DNA of 64,000 nt from Teretinema sp942493045 (GTDB taxonomy: Bacteria > Spirochaetota > Spirochaetia > Treponematales > Treponemataceae): NCBI GenBank assembly GCA_942493045.1, contig OW818665.1, forward strand, positions 372,001 through 436,000, written 5' to 3'. The stretch's first letter is position 1. Each line of letters begins with the position of its first letter. Shown piece after piece: positions 1 to 9,080 of this stretch. The notes beneath the pieces are model-generated. The model was not told the DNA's origin, did not search any database, and saw only the letters and a list, made by a program, of their open reading frames with translations. Position numbers and translations under genes: made by a program.

Positions 1-369
1 TATGACGATGGAGCGCGGCTGTACGAGACCGGCCCCGGCCTCCGCCTGTCCTGGTATCCGCTTTTCCCGCTGACCACGGAAGTGTCGACCCTGTTCCGGT
101 ATCAAAGCGATAGCCAGGAAACAATAACCGATTCCGCCCTTGAAACGAAACTGCTTATGATACTCTCGCCCTTTGAATGGCTGCTGTTAACCGCCGAAGT
201 CTCTATTTCCTATCCGGATAGCGCGCTGCCAGCGGCGGCCTTTGTTGAAAGCGCCTTCTTCGTGCATCGTAGCGGGACACAATCTCTGTCGATTCCGCTG
301 TATTACCGCTACAGCGCGGATGAAATTTTTAACCATGAAATCGGCATGAGTCTTCGGTACTTTTTTTAA
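1..369 (+). CDS. C-terminal end of a probable outer-membrane beta-barrel protein (5' end outside window)
   Basis: The reading frame is open from the first base to a TAA at 367, giving about 122 residues. The protein alternates polar and hydrophobic residues in short strands (for example SLSIPLYYRYS and IGMSLRYFF) and ends in Phe-Phe. A C-terminal aromatic residue on a final beta strand is typical of Gram-negative outer-membrane barrels recognised by BamA. No catalytic motif is visible. The true start lies upstream of the window; the GTG at 82 is simply an internal valine codon. Function beyond 'barrel-like C-terminus' cannot be judged from this fragment. Confidence 0.55.
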   Translation, partial: YDDGARLYETGPGLRLSWYPLFPLTTEVSTLFRYQSDSQETITDSALETKLLMILSPFEWLLLTAEVSISYPDSALPAAAFVESAFFVHRSGTQSLSIPLYYRYSADEIFNHEIGMSLRYFF

Positions 370-420
370 GGCTGGAAAGGGCCGTTTCAGCAGTAGTTAC
401 CCAATACATATATCAAGAGC

Positions 421-528
421 CCGCTCTTCGCGTGAGCGGCGGGAGGGGCCGGAGGGCGGGGCGGTTCCCGACCCCGCCGGAGCGTGAGCGCAGCCCCGTA
501 CAGAGCGGCCGGCGGCTATAGCCGCCGG
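421..528. repeat. GC-rich cluster of three hairpins
   Basis: The 222-bp gap between the first gene and pepF holds three consecutive inverted repeats: CCGCTC/GAGCGG (421-426 with 434-439), GGCGGGG/CCCCGCC (455-461 with 472-478) and a perfect 20-bp palindrome at 509-528. A 10-bp direct repeat, GACACGCCCG, follows at 528-537 and 541-550. No convincing ORF, promoter or U-tract accompanies them. They could be a Rho-independent end region for the convergent genes or REP-like repeat DNA. Confidence 0.5.
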
Positions 529-591
529 ACACGCCCGCTAGACACGCCCGATTTGTTAAGCTTCGTGCCATACGGCGCGGGGCTTTTTTAT

Positions 592-2475
592 TTACAGGAG
601 CTCGTCCAGCTCGTCGACAATGGCGGCGAAGGAGCGGCAGGCTTTTTCGATGGGCGCGGGGCTTGCCATGTCCACGCCGGCGACGCGCAGGGCGTCGATC
701 GGGTAGCGCGAGCCGCCGGATTTCAGGAAGGCGAAGTAGTCCTCGCGCTCTGTTTTGCCGCCGGAGGTAACGCGTTCGGCCAGGGCCAGGGAAGCCGAGA
801 TGCCGGTGGCGTACTTGTAGACGTAGAAGGCGTTATAAAAATGCGGGATGCGCAGGCCTTCCATATCCGAGTTGGCCTCGAAATTCATCTCCGGTCCGAA
901 GTACTCCCCCAGCAGGGAGCGGTATTCAGCGCGCAGCAGATCGGCGGTCAGCGGTGTGCCGCCTTCCACCAGGGCGTGGGTGCGCGCTTCAAACTCGGCG
1001 AACATGGTCTGGCGGTAGAGCGTGGCCAGGATGTCGCTGGCCCGGTTACTGAGCAGGTAGGCGCGCATGGCCTTGTCGGTGGTGTGCTTCATCAGGTGCC
1101 GGAACAGCAGGTCCTCGTTGAAGGTGGAGGCGACCTCGGCCTCGAAGATTGTGTAACCGTAGGACAGAAAGGGGTTGGAGCGGGCGGAATACCAGCTGTG
1201 CATGGAGTGGCCGCCTTCGTGGGCCAGGGTGAAGACGTCGCGCAGTACCTCTTCCTTGTAGTTCATCAGTATGTAGGGCTCTCCGTCGTAACCGCCGGAG
1301 GAGAAGGCTCCGGAGCGTTTGCCTTTGTTTTCGTAGCGATCCACCCAGCCGTTAAGCAGGCCGTCGCACAGGGTATCGGTGTATTCAGCGCCGAGCGGTG
1401 CGAGGGCGTCGCCGATCACTCTGACGGCTTCGGTATAGGGCGTAACGCGGCTGACCTCGGCTACCAGCGGCAGATATACGTCCCAGTGGCGCAGTTCAGT
1501 GACACCGAGGACGCGCTTGCGCAGGGCGTAATAGCGGTGCAGGGGTCCTAAGTTGGCGCGGATGGTGGAGACCAGGTTGTCGTAGACGGCTTCCGGAACG
1601 CGGTCCGGAAAGAGGGCCATGGCCCGGGCGCTGCCGTAGCCGCGGATGCGGGCGGCGGCTACGTCCTGATTGACGCTGCCGGTGTACAGGCTGGCGATGG
1701 TATGCTGATGGCTTTCAAACTGCCGGTAAAAGGCGGTGTAGGCGGCTTCCCGGACGCTGCGGTCGCTGTTTTCCAGAAAACGGGTCCAGGTGGTCTGGGT
1801 CAGCGGTTGCTTGCCGTCGGCGGTTTCGATCGTGCCAAAGTCGATATCCACGTTGGTCAGGGCCGAGAAAGCGTTGCGCGGAGCCTGCAGTCCCTCGCTC
1901 TGTAAGGCCAGGATGCGCTCTTCTTTTTCGGAGAGGATGTAGGGCTTCAGGCGCAGCAGTTTGACGAGCCAGGCGCGGTAGGGGGCAAAGCGGTCTGCGG
2001 CGACTGCGACGGTGTTACTGGTGGCGGCGGTTGGCGGCGTCGCGGCCGGGTTAGTGGCGCTGGCCGGCGGTTCGGCGGTGATTTCGGCGAGTACTTCCGC
2101 GCTGAGCGCCTGGATGGCCGGGATCAGCCAGCTGGTTTCGGCCTCGAAGGCGCTGGCTGCCATCATGTAGCGGCCGACGCGGTCCAGGTTGGCGCTGTCG
2201 CCCTCGTCGGCGGATTTATTGAGGAAGGCGTAGTTGCCGAGCCTCTCGGCCAGACGCTGCGTGGCGGCGTAGGCGTCCAGGCAGTCGGCGACGGCTCCTG
2301 TTTTGCCGGCGGCGGCTTGCTCAAAGGCCGCTCTCAGGGCGTTGAGCGCCTCCGCGGCGGATGATAATTTTTTAAGGTCGGCTTCCCAGGCGGAATCATC
2401 AGTATACAGGCTTGCCAAATTCCAACGGTCGGCGGCGGCCACTTCGGCACGGGCAGGAATAGTTGTTTGTTTCAT
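592..2475 (-). CDS. pepF: Oligoendopeptidase F (M3 family zinc metallopeptidase)
   Basis: Cytoplasmic zinc peptidase that cleaves oligopeptides, 627 residues. The zinc site HEGGH is at about residues 419-423, inside the M3 signature TLAHEGGHSMHS. The N-terminus (IPARAEVAAADRWNLASLY) matches the PepF start, so the ATG at 2475 is chosen over an upstream alternative at 2532 that would add 19 unrelated residues. A low-complexity Ala/Pro/Thr insert sits at about residues 130-162, between two conserved helices where relatives have only a short loop. It diverges from the MFS gene with only 25 bp between start codons. No Shine-Dalgarno precedes the start. Confidence 0.93.
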   Translation of the reverse strand: MKQTTIPARAEVAAADRWNLASLYTDDSAWEADLKKLSSAAEALNALRAAFEQAAAGKTGAVADCLDAYAATQRLAERLGNYAFLNKSADEGDSANLDRVGRYMMAASAFEAETSWLIPAIQALSAEVLAEITAEPPASATNPAATPPTAATSNTVAVAADRFAPYRAWLVKLLRLKPYILSEKEERILALQSEGLQAPRNAFSALTNVDIDFGTIETADGKQPLTQTTWTRFLENSDRSVREAAYTAFYRQFESHQHTIASLYTGSVNQDVAAARIRGYGSARAMALFPDRVPEAVYDNLVSTIRANLGPLHRYYALRKRVLGVTELRHWDVYLPLVAEVSRVTPYTEAVRVIGDALAPLGAEYTDTLCDGLLNGWVDRYENKGKRSGAFSSGGYDGEPYILMNYKEEVLRDVFTLAHEGGHSMHSWYSARSNPFLSYGYTIFEAEVASTFNEDLLFRHLMKHTTDKAMRAYLLSNRASDILATLYRQTMFAEFEARTHALVEGGTPLTADLLRAEYRSLLGEYFGPEMNFEANSDMEGLRIPHFYNAFYVYKYATGISASLALAERVTSGGKTEREDYFAFLKSGGSRYPIDALRVAGVDMASPAPIEKACRSFAAIVDELDELL

Positions 2476-2512
2476 GGTAAAGATGATACAATAGAGCACG
2501 ATGAATGAGCAA
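2463..2512. promoter_or_regulatory. Overlapping divergent promoters for pepF (minus) and the MFS gene (plus), both near-leaderless
   Basis: Plus strand: TTGTTT (2463-2468), 18-bp spacer, extended -10 TGA-TACAAT (2487-2492), then 8 nt to the ATG at 2501. Minus strand: TTGCTC (complement of 2507-2512), 18-bp spacer, TATCAT (complement of 2483-2488), then 7 nt to the ATG at 2475. The two -10 boxes overlap. With 25 bp between start codons there is no room for two ordinary leaders. Neither start has a Shine-Dalgarno. The -35 boxes are weak matches. Confidence 0.55.
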
Positions 2513-4738
2513 CTGTCCCCTTTCCAGATCAAGCGCGGACGCCGTATTTTCGATTCCTACAGCGCTACCAATTCTTTTTCTTTTGCCCTGGTCACCGGGA
2601 ACACCATCACTTTGTATGCCCTGGCGCTGGGAGCCAGCAGTACGGTGGTCGGTCTGCTCAGCGCCTTTATGTTCTTGTCCTTTTTCGCCGTCCCGCTCGG
2701 GAAGGTGATAATCCGGCGCAGCTCGCTCGTAAAAACCTTTGCCAATAACTGGATGTTCCGCAACGCCTCGCTGGTGCCGTTACTGGCGCTGCCGTACCTC
2801 GTGACTACCGGCAAAGAAGGCGCGGCCATCTGGTTGCTGACCATCTGTATTTTTTGTTTTAACTTTTTCCGGGGCATCGGGCTGATCGCCAATAACCCGG
2901 TTATCGGTTCCCTGGCTCCCGGAAAGGACCGCGGTGAGTACATTGTACGCATTTCGCTGGTCAATAACGCCACCGCCCTGGTAGCCACCCTGTTTCTGGC
3001 TTTTCTGCTGTACCACCATTCCGGCGTCCAAACCTATAATCTGGTAATGCTGATCGGCATTCTCACCGGCGTGGCGGCTTCGGCCCTGTTGTACAAGCTG
3101 CCGGAACCGCCGCTCTCGCGCAGCATCGACAACCTGCCGGGAGATGAGCAATCGCACTTTTTCAGTCATTTTCTGAAGGCCTTCAAAGAAAGTAACTTCC
3201 GGCGGTTTTTGCTGAGCTATTTGCTGCTCGGCCTGGGGATCGGCATGGCCCGGCCCTTTATCATCGTGTATTGCAAAGCCGTTTATGACCAGCCGGACAG
3301 CATGGTTACCATTTTCTCGGTCTGCGCCACCATCGGCGCCCTGCTGATGGGCGCGGTGATGCGCCTGGTCATCGACCGGCTGGGCGCCAAGCCGTTGTAT
3401 ATCATTTTTGCCTCGATCAGCCTGTTCAGTCTCCTTCCGGCCCTGATCTCCCCGGGTCTCGGCTCAGCGGCCTTCGCCGTCGGTTTCCTCTGTCTGTTTG
3501 CCGCGGCCACCAATATGGGTTTTGCCGGGCAGGAAAACGCCGCCCAAACCTACTTCTTCTCCATTGTGCCCAAAGAGTCGGTGATGGACTTAAGCATGCT
3601 CTATTACTTTGTGCTCGGCGGTACCGGGGCGGTCGGCTCGATTTTGGGCGGCTCTCTGCTGGACGCCCTGGCAGGAGCCGGTTTGCCGCCGCTGTGGAGC
3701 TTCCGCCTTTTTTTTCTGGCGACGGTGGTGGTTATCGGAGTCGGCATTCTCGTTCAGCGCAAACTGATGGACTATGGCAGTTATCCGGTACTGAACACCC
3801 TGGCTATTTTATTGTCGCCCCGCGACATGCGCGCCCTGACCCTGCTGCGCAGGCTTGATGCCCATGAAAACCCGGATCAGGAGACTGAAATTATCGCCGA
3901 ACTGGGTGAGGTGGCTTCCGCCGTGTCCGCCGATAATCTGGTAGCGCATCTGGCCTCTCCGCGCTACGCCATCCGCCTGGAGGCGCTGAAGTCCATGGAA
4001 TCACTGCGTTCTATCAAAGGCAAAAACCGTGAAGCCCTGTTGACGCAATTGCGCGAGCACAGCTTTACCACTGCCGCCACCGCGGCCCGGCTGTTGGGAA
4101 AATTCAATGTGCAGTCGGCTGTCCCGGATTTGCGGGCGGCGCTGGACAGTCCGGATTATTTATTATGCGGTCAGACCATGGTGGCCCTGGCCCGGCTCAA
4201 TGACCGGCGCGGGCAGTTCTTGATCAGTGAGCGGCTGTTGGTTACCGAAAATGAGTATATACTCCTGCGCGGCGTGCAGGCCATGGAGGAATTCGGCAAC
4301 GCCGCCTCCCTGCCGATCCTGCTGGATCTGCTGCGCCGTCCGGCCCTGCCGCTGCATGTCCAGCAGGAAATCGTACTGGCCCTGGCTACCTTGATGGGCT
4401 TGCAGAAGAGGTTTTATTACGCTCTGGAAGCGTATACCCTGAAGCTGAAAACAGGCGAACAGCTGCTGCTGGAGACGCTCGAGGAAAACTTTGCCAGGGG
4501 CCGCAGCGGCGACGCCCTGTTCCGTGATCTGCTGTTGGATTATTACCGCGATCCGGCCCGGGATTCGGCCCTGGTGCATTGGATACAGGAATGCGGCCGC
4601 GGTAAAACCGGGGTGCACACGGCCATGCTGGTCAGCGTGATGCTGGATTCCGAATTGAACCGCATGGAATTGTTCCGCTTCTTTTTAAGCTTCTGGGCCG
4701 CCTCGGTCTACGCCAAGCGCTCACTGATTGAAAAGTAG
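2501..4738 (+). CDS. MFS-type transporter with C-terminal HEAT-like repeat domain
   Basis: 745-residue inner-membrane protein. Residues 1 to about 425 contain roughly a dozen hydrophobic segments with an MFS-like layout (short basic loops such as LGKVIIRR and MRLVIDRLGAKP between helices 2-3 and 8-9). From about residue 440 to the end the protein is soluble and helical, with repeated units such as VSADNLVAHLASPRYAIRLE and AVPDLRAALDSPDYLLCGQT that look like HEAT/armadillo repeats. MFS carriers of this kind without a known substrate are found in spirochaetes. The substrate cannot be predicted. The ATG at 2501 is favoured over one at 2505 in another frame. Confidence 0.75.
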   Translation: MNEQLSPFQIKRGRRIFDSYSATNSFSFALVTGNTITLYALALGASSTVVGLLSAFMFLSFFAVPLGKVIIRRSSLVKTFANNWMFRNASLVPLLALPYLVTTGKEGAAIWLLTICIFCFNFFRGIGLIANNPVIGSLAPGKDRGEYIVRISLVNNATALVATLFLAFLLYHHSGVQTYNLVMLIGILTGVAASALLYKLPEPPLSRSIDNLPGDEQSHFFSHFLKAFKESNFRRFLLSYLLLGLGIGMARPFIIVYCKAVYDQPDSMVTIFSVCATIGALLMGAVMRLVIDRLGAKPLYIIFASISLFSLLPALISPGLGSAAFAVGFLCLFAAATNMGFAGQENAAQTYFFSIVPKESVMDLSMLYYFVLGGTGAVGSILGGSLLDALAGAGLPPLWSFRLFFLATVVVIGVGILVQRKLMDYGSYPVLNTLAILLSPRDMRALTLLRRLDAHENPDQETEIIAELGEVASAVSADNLVAHLASPRYAIRLEALKSMESLRSIKGKNREALLTQLREHSFTTAATAARLLGKFNVQSAVPDLRAALDSPDYLLCGQTMVALARLNDRRGQFLISERLLVTENEYILLRGVQAMEEFGNAASLPILLDLLRRPALPLHVQQEIVLALATLMGLQKRFYYALEAYTLKLKTGEQLLLETLEENFARGRSGDALFRDLLLDYYRDPARDSALVHWIQECGRGKTGVHTAMLVSVMLDSELNRMELFRFFLSFWAASVYAKRSLIEK

Positions 4739-4756
4739 GCGCGGATAGGGTATTCT
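4728..4756 (+). promoter_or_regulatory. Promoter predicting a leaderless mRNA for the SH3 lipoprotein gene
   Basis: TTGAAA (4728-4733), 17-bp spacer, TATTCT (4751-4756). Counting 7 nt beyond the -10 puts transcription start on the A of the ATG at 4763. The six intervening bases, GAGCGG, are a poor Shine-Dalgarno. The -35 overlaps the end of the MFS gene. Confidence 0.6.
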
Positions 4757-4762
4757 GAGCGG

Positions 4763-6073
4763 ATGAAAAAGCAACTGCGCCTTCTTTTTGTAAGTTTGCT
4801 CCTGGCCGCCGGCCTGTTGTCCTGTTCCGGACGGGCCGGTTACGGCGTCATGCAATGGTCTGTCCCTGAATACGCTCTGACGGCCGGCGATATTGTACCT
4901 GTTTTTGTGCGTTCAAATATCAGCGGTGTCTACATAGTAGGTGTCGGCCGAACCCGAGCCGAACTGCCGTTGTGGCAGATCCGCTTTTTTAAATCCCGCT
5001 CCCAGGCTAAAAAATTCGCCGCCACGCTCGAGGAATACCGCTACAGTTACGCGCGCGTCAAGGTTGACGGTCTGCCGGTACGCTCAGCGGCTGAAAATAC
5101 CGCCCGTCAGGTATACCGCCTGAAGCAGGATGAAGTGATCAAGATTCTGCGTAAGGGTGATGGCGCGCCGGTCATGGCCCGTGATGCCCAATTGGAAGGT
5201 GACTGGTTGGAGGTGATGACCGACGACGGAACCGTCGGCTGGTCCTTTTCGTATAATCTGAACCTCTATGACGAGCGGGGTGGCAGCGGGGTCGCGGACG
5301 ACAGCGGCGCAAACGCTACTGATCCGGTTCTGGAAGGTTTGCTCTCCCGATCCTGGTATCCGGATCACTATCGCGCCATGATCGCGAACAACCGCATCGA
5401 TCTTTCCCGGATATCGGCCTCCTGGGGCTTTTTTACCGGACAGGACAGCGGTGTGGCCCGCATCGAAAATGAGAACGGGGTCACCTCTTTTACCTATAGC
5501 GCCATTCTTAAAAATAATGATAACAGCTATCGTTTCGAAGGCAGTTCCCTGACCGTGCAGGTCCGGCGGGAGGACTCTATTCTGGTTCAGTATACCGACA
5601 GCTTCGGGATGCCCCAGGTGGCCTATTTTACGGCTCTGGATACAACTCCGGATTTGATTATCGCCGCCGAGCAGGAACGCCGCTCCGCTCTTCTGGACGG
5701 TATCCGCTCCTTCGGCCCGGAATTTACCTCCGGTAATTACGGTGTGCTGCAGTTCCTCGAAGGCGGAAAGTTCCTGTGGTCCGGTTATCAGCTGTTGTCC
5801 CCTTCCATAATTCCCGCGCGCTCCGGAGCCGGCGGTATCGTCGATCAGCGATATTTTATCGGTGAACAGGTCGCCGGCGGCTATACCGGGGTTCTTTCCT
5901 TCAAATTTGAGTCCACCTCCGGCTGGGTACACTTTTTGTACACCGCCGGCAGTGATGGTATCCGCCTGGAACATGTCAGCGATTCCAACATCCGTGACTC
6001 CGTAGTGGTTTCCCGCAATATGACGCCGACTGTGCTCTTTTTTACACCTTCCGGCCGCGGGGCGGGTAACTGA
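4763..6073 (+). CDS. SH3-domain lipoprotein
   Basis: 436 residues. A lipoprotein signal peptide ends in the lipobox LLSC (Cys21), so the mature protein is predicted to be membrane-anchored in the periplasm. Residues about 95-175 form a bacterial SH3-like domain (VRSAAENTARQVYRLKQDE ... DWLEVMTDDGTVGWSFSYNL). The remainder is beta-rich, with two candidate repeats about the size of one domain. Treponemes carry similar SH3 lipoproteins of unknown role; binding to cell-wall peptides is a family-based guess. The stop overlaps the next start by one base (TGATG), implying co-translation with the ABC-F gene. Confidence 0.75.
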   Translation: MKKQLRLLFVSLLLAAGLLSCSGRAGYGVMQWSVPEYALTAGDIVPVFVRSNISGVYIVGVGRTRAELPLWQIRFFKSRSQAKKFAATLEEYRYSYARVKVDGLPVRSAAENTARQVYRLKQDEVIKILRKGDGAPVMARDAQLEGDWLEVMTDDGTVGWSFSYNLNLYDERGGSGVADDSGANATDPVLEGLLSRSWYPDHYRAMIANNRIDLSRISASWGFFTGQDSGVARIENENGVTSFTYSAILKNNDNSYRFEGSSLTVQVRREDSILVQYTDSFGMPQVAYFTALDTTPDLIIAAEQERRSALLDGIRSFGPEFTSGNYGVLQFLEGGKFLWSGYQLLSPSIIPARSGAGGIVDQRYFIGEQVAGGYTGVLSFKFESTSGWVHFLYTAGSDGIRLEHVSDSNIRDSVVVSRNMTPTVLFFTPSGRGAGN

Positions 6074-8079
6074 TGGCTTTTGTCCAGTTTTCCAAAGTCT
6101 CCCTGGCCTTCGGGGCCCGCGATATTCTCGACGGCGTTTCTTTAAACCTGGCTTCCGGCACCAAGGCAGCTCTGGCCGGCGCCAACGGCTCCGGCAAGTC
6201 CACCCTGATGAAGGTGCTCGCCGGTTCGGTGCAGCCGGACAGCGGGGACAGAGCTATTCAAAAAGGCACCCTGGTTTCCTATTTGCCCCAGTCCGGAATA
6301 GTGCATAGCGGTCGTACCCTGCGCGACGAGATTGAAACGGCTTTTTCCCGGGGCATGGCCCTGTCCCGGCGCCTGGAAGAGCTTGGCGATGAATTATCCG
6401 ATTCCGGCTCCCAAAACGCCGATCCCCAAAAAACAGCCCGTCTGTTGGAAGAACACCATGAAATTCAGGTGGCCCTGGAAGACTGCGGCTGGCATCGCCG
6501 GACAGCTTTGGCCGAACAGACCCTGCTGGGTCTTGGTTTCGCGCTCTCCGATTTTTCCCGGGGGGTAGGGGAGTTCTCCGGCGGCTGGCAGATGCGTATT
6601 GCCCTGGCCAAGATCCTGCTGGAGCATCCGGATATCCTTTTACTTGATGAGCCTACCAACTACCTGGACCTGGAAGCCCGTAACTGGCTGGAATCCTGGC
6701 TGGCTCAGTACTCAGGCGGTTTTTTGATTGTCAGCCATGACCGCTACTTTCTGGACGTTACCGTGCGTGAAGTTTATGAACTCTTTGACGGCAGCCTGAA
6801 GCGCTATCCCGGCAATTACAGCCATTACGAGGCCGTGCGGGCGGTTGAACTGGAATCGCTGATCAAGAAATTCGAGGAACAGCGTGAGGAAATCGCGCGC
6901 ACCGAGGATTTTATCCGGCGTTTCCGCTATAACGCCTCCAAGGCCGCCATGGTACAGGACCGCATCAAGCGGCTGGAAAAGATGGAGCGCATTGAAATTC
7001 CGGAAAGCTTGAAAAAGATACACTTTTCCTTCCCGCCGGCTCCGCATACCGGCCGGCTGGTATTAACCGCCAGCGGCTTGAACCGACAGTATGGAACACG
7101 GCCGGTGCTTTCGGACCTGGACTTCGTGCTGGAAAAAGAGGAGCGGCTGGTGGTGGTGGGACGCAACGGCGCCGGAAAGTCCACCCTGCTGCGCATTCTG
7201 GCCGGGGTGGACCCTGACTATAGCGGTACTGTTTCGCTGGGCTCCGGCGTGATGGCCGGCTATTTTTCCCAGGATAACGCCGAGCAGCTTTCCGGGCCGG
7301 AGCGCCTGATCGATTTGCTGGAAGGTGAGGCCCCTCTTGAACTGATTCCGCGGCTGCGCGATATGCTGGCGGCCTTTTTGTTCCGGGGCGATGATGTATA
7401 CAAAAGTGTACAGGTGCTTTCCGGTGGTGAAAAAAGCCGGTTGGCCCTGCTGCGTCTGCTGTTAAAGCCCATCAATCTGCTGATTCTGGATGAGCCGACC
7501 AATCATCTGGATCTGTTAGCCAAGGATGTGCTGCTGGACTCCCTGAAGCGCTTTACCGGCACGATCATCTTTGTTTCGCATGACCGCGCCTTTATCGAAG
7601 CCCTCGCTACCCGGGTACTGGAACTGACTGCCGGTGATCCCCCGGAAGCCGGCCGCCCGGCCACTCCTTCCCGGGTCCGCAGCTTCCCTGGCGACTACCG
7701 CTATTACCTCGACCGTCTGGAACGGGAAGCGGCCGGAGAATTTGCCGCTTCCGGCAAGGATGGCGATAAGGGCAAGGCCGGTACCAGGGGTTCCGTCCCC
7801 GGCGCCGATAACGCCGCCCTTCCGGCTGGCAAGATCAGCCGTGACGAAGACAAACGGTTAAAGGCCGAGCGCCGTAAGCTGGAAAAAGAAGAGGCGCGGC
7901 TGCTGGCCGAGCTTGAAAAAACCGAGGTCGAAATCAAGGCCCGCGAGGCTGAACTTTCCGATCCGGCGGTATATTCTGATGGATTGAAGAGCCGGGCCGT
8001 ACAGGCCGATATTGAGCGGTTGAACGCGCTTTCCCAGGAATTGACCCGGGCTTGGGAAGTGGTCGCCGCTGAGCTGTAA
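6073..8079 (+). CDS. ABC-F family ATP-binding protein
   Basis: 668 residues, two ABC ATPase domains and no membrane segments, so a soluble ABC-F protein acting on ribosomes rather than a transporter. First domain: Walker A GANGSGKS (about 36-43), signature FSGGWQMR (about 167), Walker B LLLDEPTN (about 189). Second domain: GRNGAGKS (about 363), LSGGEKS (about 449), LILDEPTNHLD (about 470). The P-site tRNA interaction linker is the charged helix around 255-310. A C-terminal coiled coil (about 585-660) resembles that of Uup-type members. The subfamily (Uup, YbiT or YkpA) cannot be settled by eye. Confidence 0.9.
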   Translation: MAFVQFSKVSLAFGARDILDGVSLNLASGTKAALAGANGSGKSTLMKVLAGSVQPDSGDRAIQKGTLVSYLPQSGIVHSGRTLRDEIETAFSRGMALSRRLEELGDELSDSGSQNADPQKTARLLEEHHEIQVALEDCGWHRRTALAEQTLLGLGFALSDFSRGVGEFSGGWQMRIALAKILLEHPDILLLDEPTNYLDLEARNWLESWLAQYSGGFLIVSHDRYFLDVTVREVYELFDGSLKRYPGNYSHYEAVRAVELESLIKKFEEQREEIARTEDFIRRFRYNASKAAMVQDRIKRLEKMERIEIPESLKKIHFSFPPAPHTGRLVLTASGLNRQYGTRPVLSDLDFVLEKEERLVVVGRNGAGKSTLLRILAGVDPDYSGTVSLGSGVMAGYFSQDNAEQLSGPERLIDLLEGEAPLELIPRLRDMLAAFLFRGDDVYKSVQVLSGGEKSRLALLRLLLKPINLLILDEPTNHLDLLAKDVLLDSLKRFTGTIIFVSHDRAFIEALATRVLELTAGDPPEAGRPATPSRVRSFPGDYRYYLDRLEREAAGEFAASGKDGDKGKAGTRGSVPGADNAALPAGKISRDEDKRLKAERRKLEKEEARLLAELEKTEVEIKAREAELSDPAVYSDGLKSRAVQADIERLNALSQELTRAWEVVAAEL

Positions 8080-8093
8080 TAAGGATGGTGAGT

Positions 8094-9080
8094 ATGAGAG
8101 TATTGGTAATCGGCGGGGCCGGCTATATCGGCGCCCATGTTGTAAAAGCCTTGCTTGGCGCCGCCCATGAAGTGACTGTCTTTGACAATCTGTCTTCCGG
8201 TCAGTTGGGCAACCTTTTCCCAGAAGCCGGCTTTATGGCCGGGGACATCCGGCACAGTGATGACATCAACGCCGCCTTCGCCCAGGGTTATGACGCCTGC
8301 ATCCATCTGGCCGCCTTCAAGGCGGTCGGCGAATCGATGGATAAACCCGAAAAGTACGCCGTCAACAATCTGAGCGGCACAATCAATATCATAAACGCTG
8401 CTTGCGCCCACGGCTGTAAAAGAATGGTGTTTTCTTCCACTGCGGCGGTGTTTGGCTCTCCGGTTTATATACCGATTGACGAACAGCATCCTACCAACCC
8501 GGAAAGCTTTTACGGCTTTACCAAGCTGGAAATTGAGCGGCTGCTGGACTGGTACGGCCGGTTGAAAGGCCTGCGCTATGCCGCCCTGCGCTATTTTAAC
8601 GCCGCCGGCTATCATCCCGACGGCAGCATCACCGGTCTGGAGCGCAATCCCCAGAATCTGCTGCCCATTGTCATGGAAGTAGCCTGCCTCTGGCGCGAGG
8701 AACTGCAGATTTTCGGCAATGATTACGATACTCCGGACGGCACCTGTGTCCGGGACTATGTGCATGTCGCCGACCTGGCCGAAGCGCACGTGCTGGCCCT
8801 GCAGTATATCAGCGAACAGGATCGCAGTCTGACGGTGAACCTGGGCAGTGAAACCGGAGTCAGCGTCACGCAAATGGTTGAAGCCGCCCGCCGGATCACC
8901 GGTAAGCCCATCCCGGCCCGTTATGTCGGCCGCCGGGCGGGAGACGCTTCATCGCTCTATGCTACTTCGGCCAGGGCCCGCGAACTGCTGGGCTGGAAAC
9001 CGCGTTTCTCGGACGCTGACTCTTTGATCAGCACTACCTGGAAGATATATAGCGCTCTTGGCGCAAAGGAACGGAATTAA
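8094..9080 (+). CDS. galE: UDP-glucose 4-epimerase
   Basis: 328 residues. Interconverts UDP-glucose and UDP-galactose using bound NAD. The Rossmann motif GGAGYIGAH opens the protein, followed by the catalytic Ser/Thr region FSSTAAVFG and the YGFTK motif (YxxxK, about 140-144). The GalE signatures RYFNAAGYHPDG and RDYVHVADLAEAH are present. The ATG at 8094 is preferred because AAGGA lies 8 nt upstream; the in-frame ATG at 8085 sits directly against that site. The stop overlaps the next start by one base (TAATG). Confidence 0.95.
   Translation: MRVLVIGGAGYIGAHVVKALLGAAHEVTVFDNLSSGQLGNLFPEAGFMAGDIRHSDDINAAFAQGYDACIHLAAFKAVGESMDKPEKYAVNNLSGTINIINAACAHGCKRMVFSSTAAVFGSPVYIPIDEQHPTNPESFYGFTKLEIERLLDWYGRLKGLRYAALRYFNAAGYHPDGSITGLERNPQNLLPIVMEVACLWREELQIFGNDYDTPDGTCVRDYVHVADLAEAHVLALQYISEQDRSLTVNLGSETGVSVTQMVEAARRITGKPIPARYVGRRAGDASSLYATSARARELLGWKPRFSDADSLISTTWKIYSALGAKERN

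Noticed and set aside
484..1551. 355-codon open frame on the plus strand opposite pepF
   Set aside because: Antisense shadow of the pepF coding sequence; GC-rich third positions keep it open. It has no recognisable domain and no promoter.
7704..8873. 389-codon open frame on the minus strand across the ABC-F/galE junction
   Set aside because: It crosses two well-identified genes on the other strand and shows no domain; a shadow frame.
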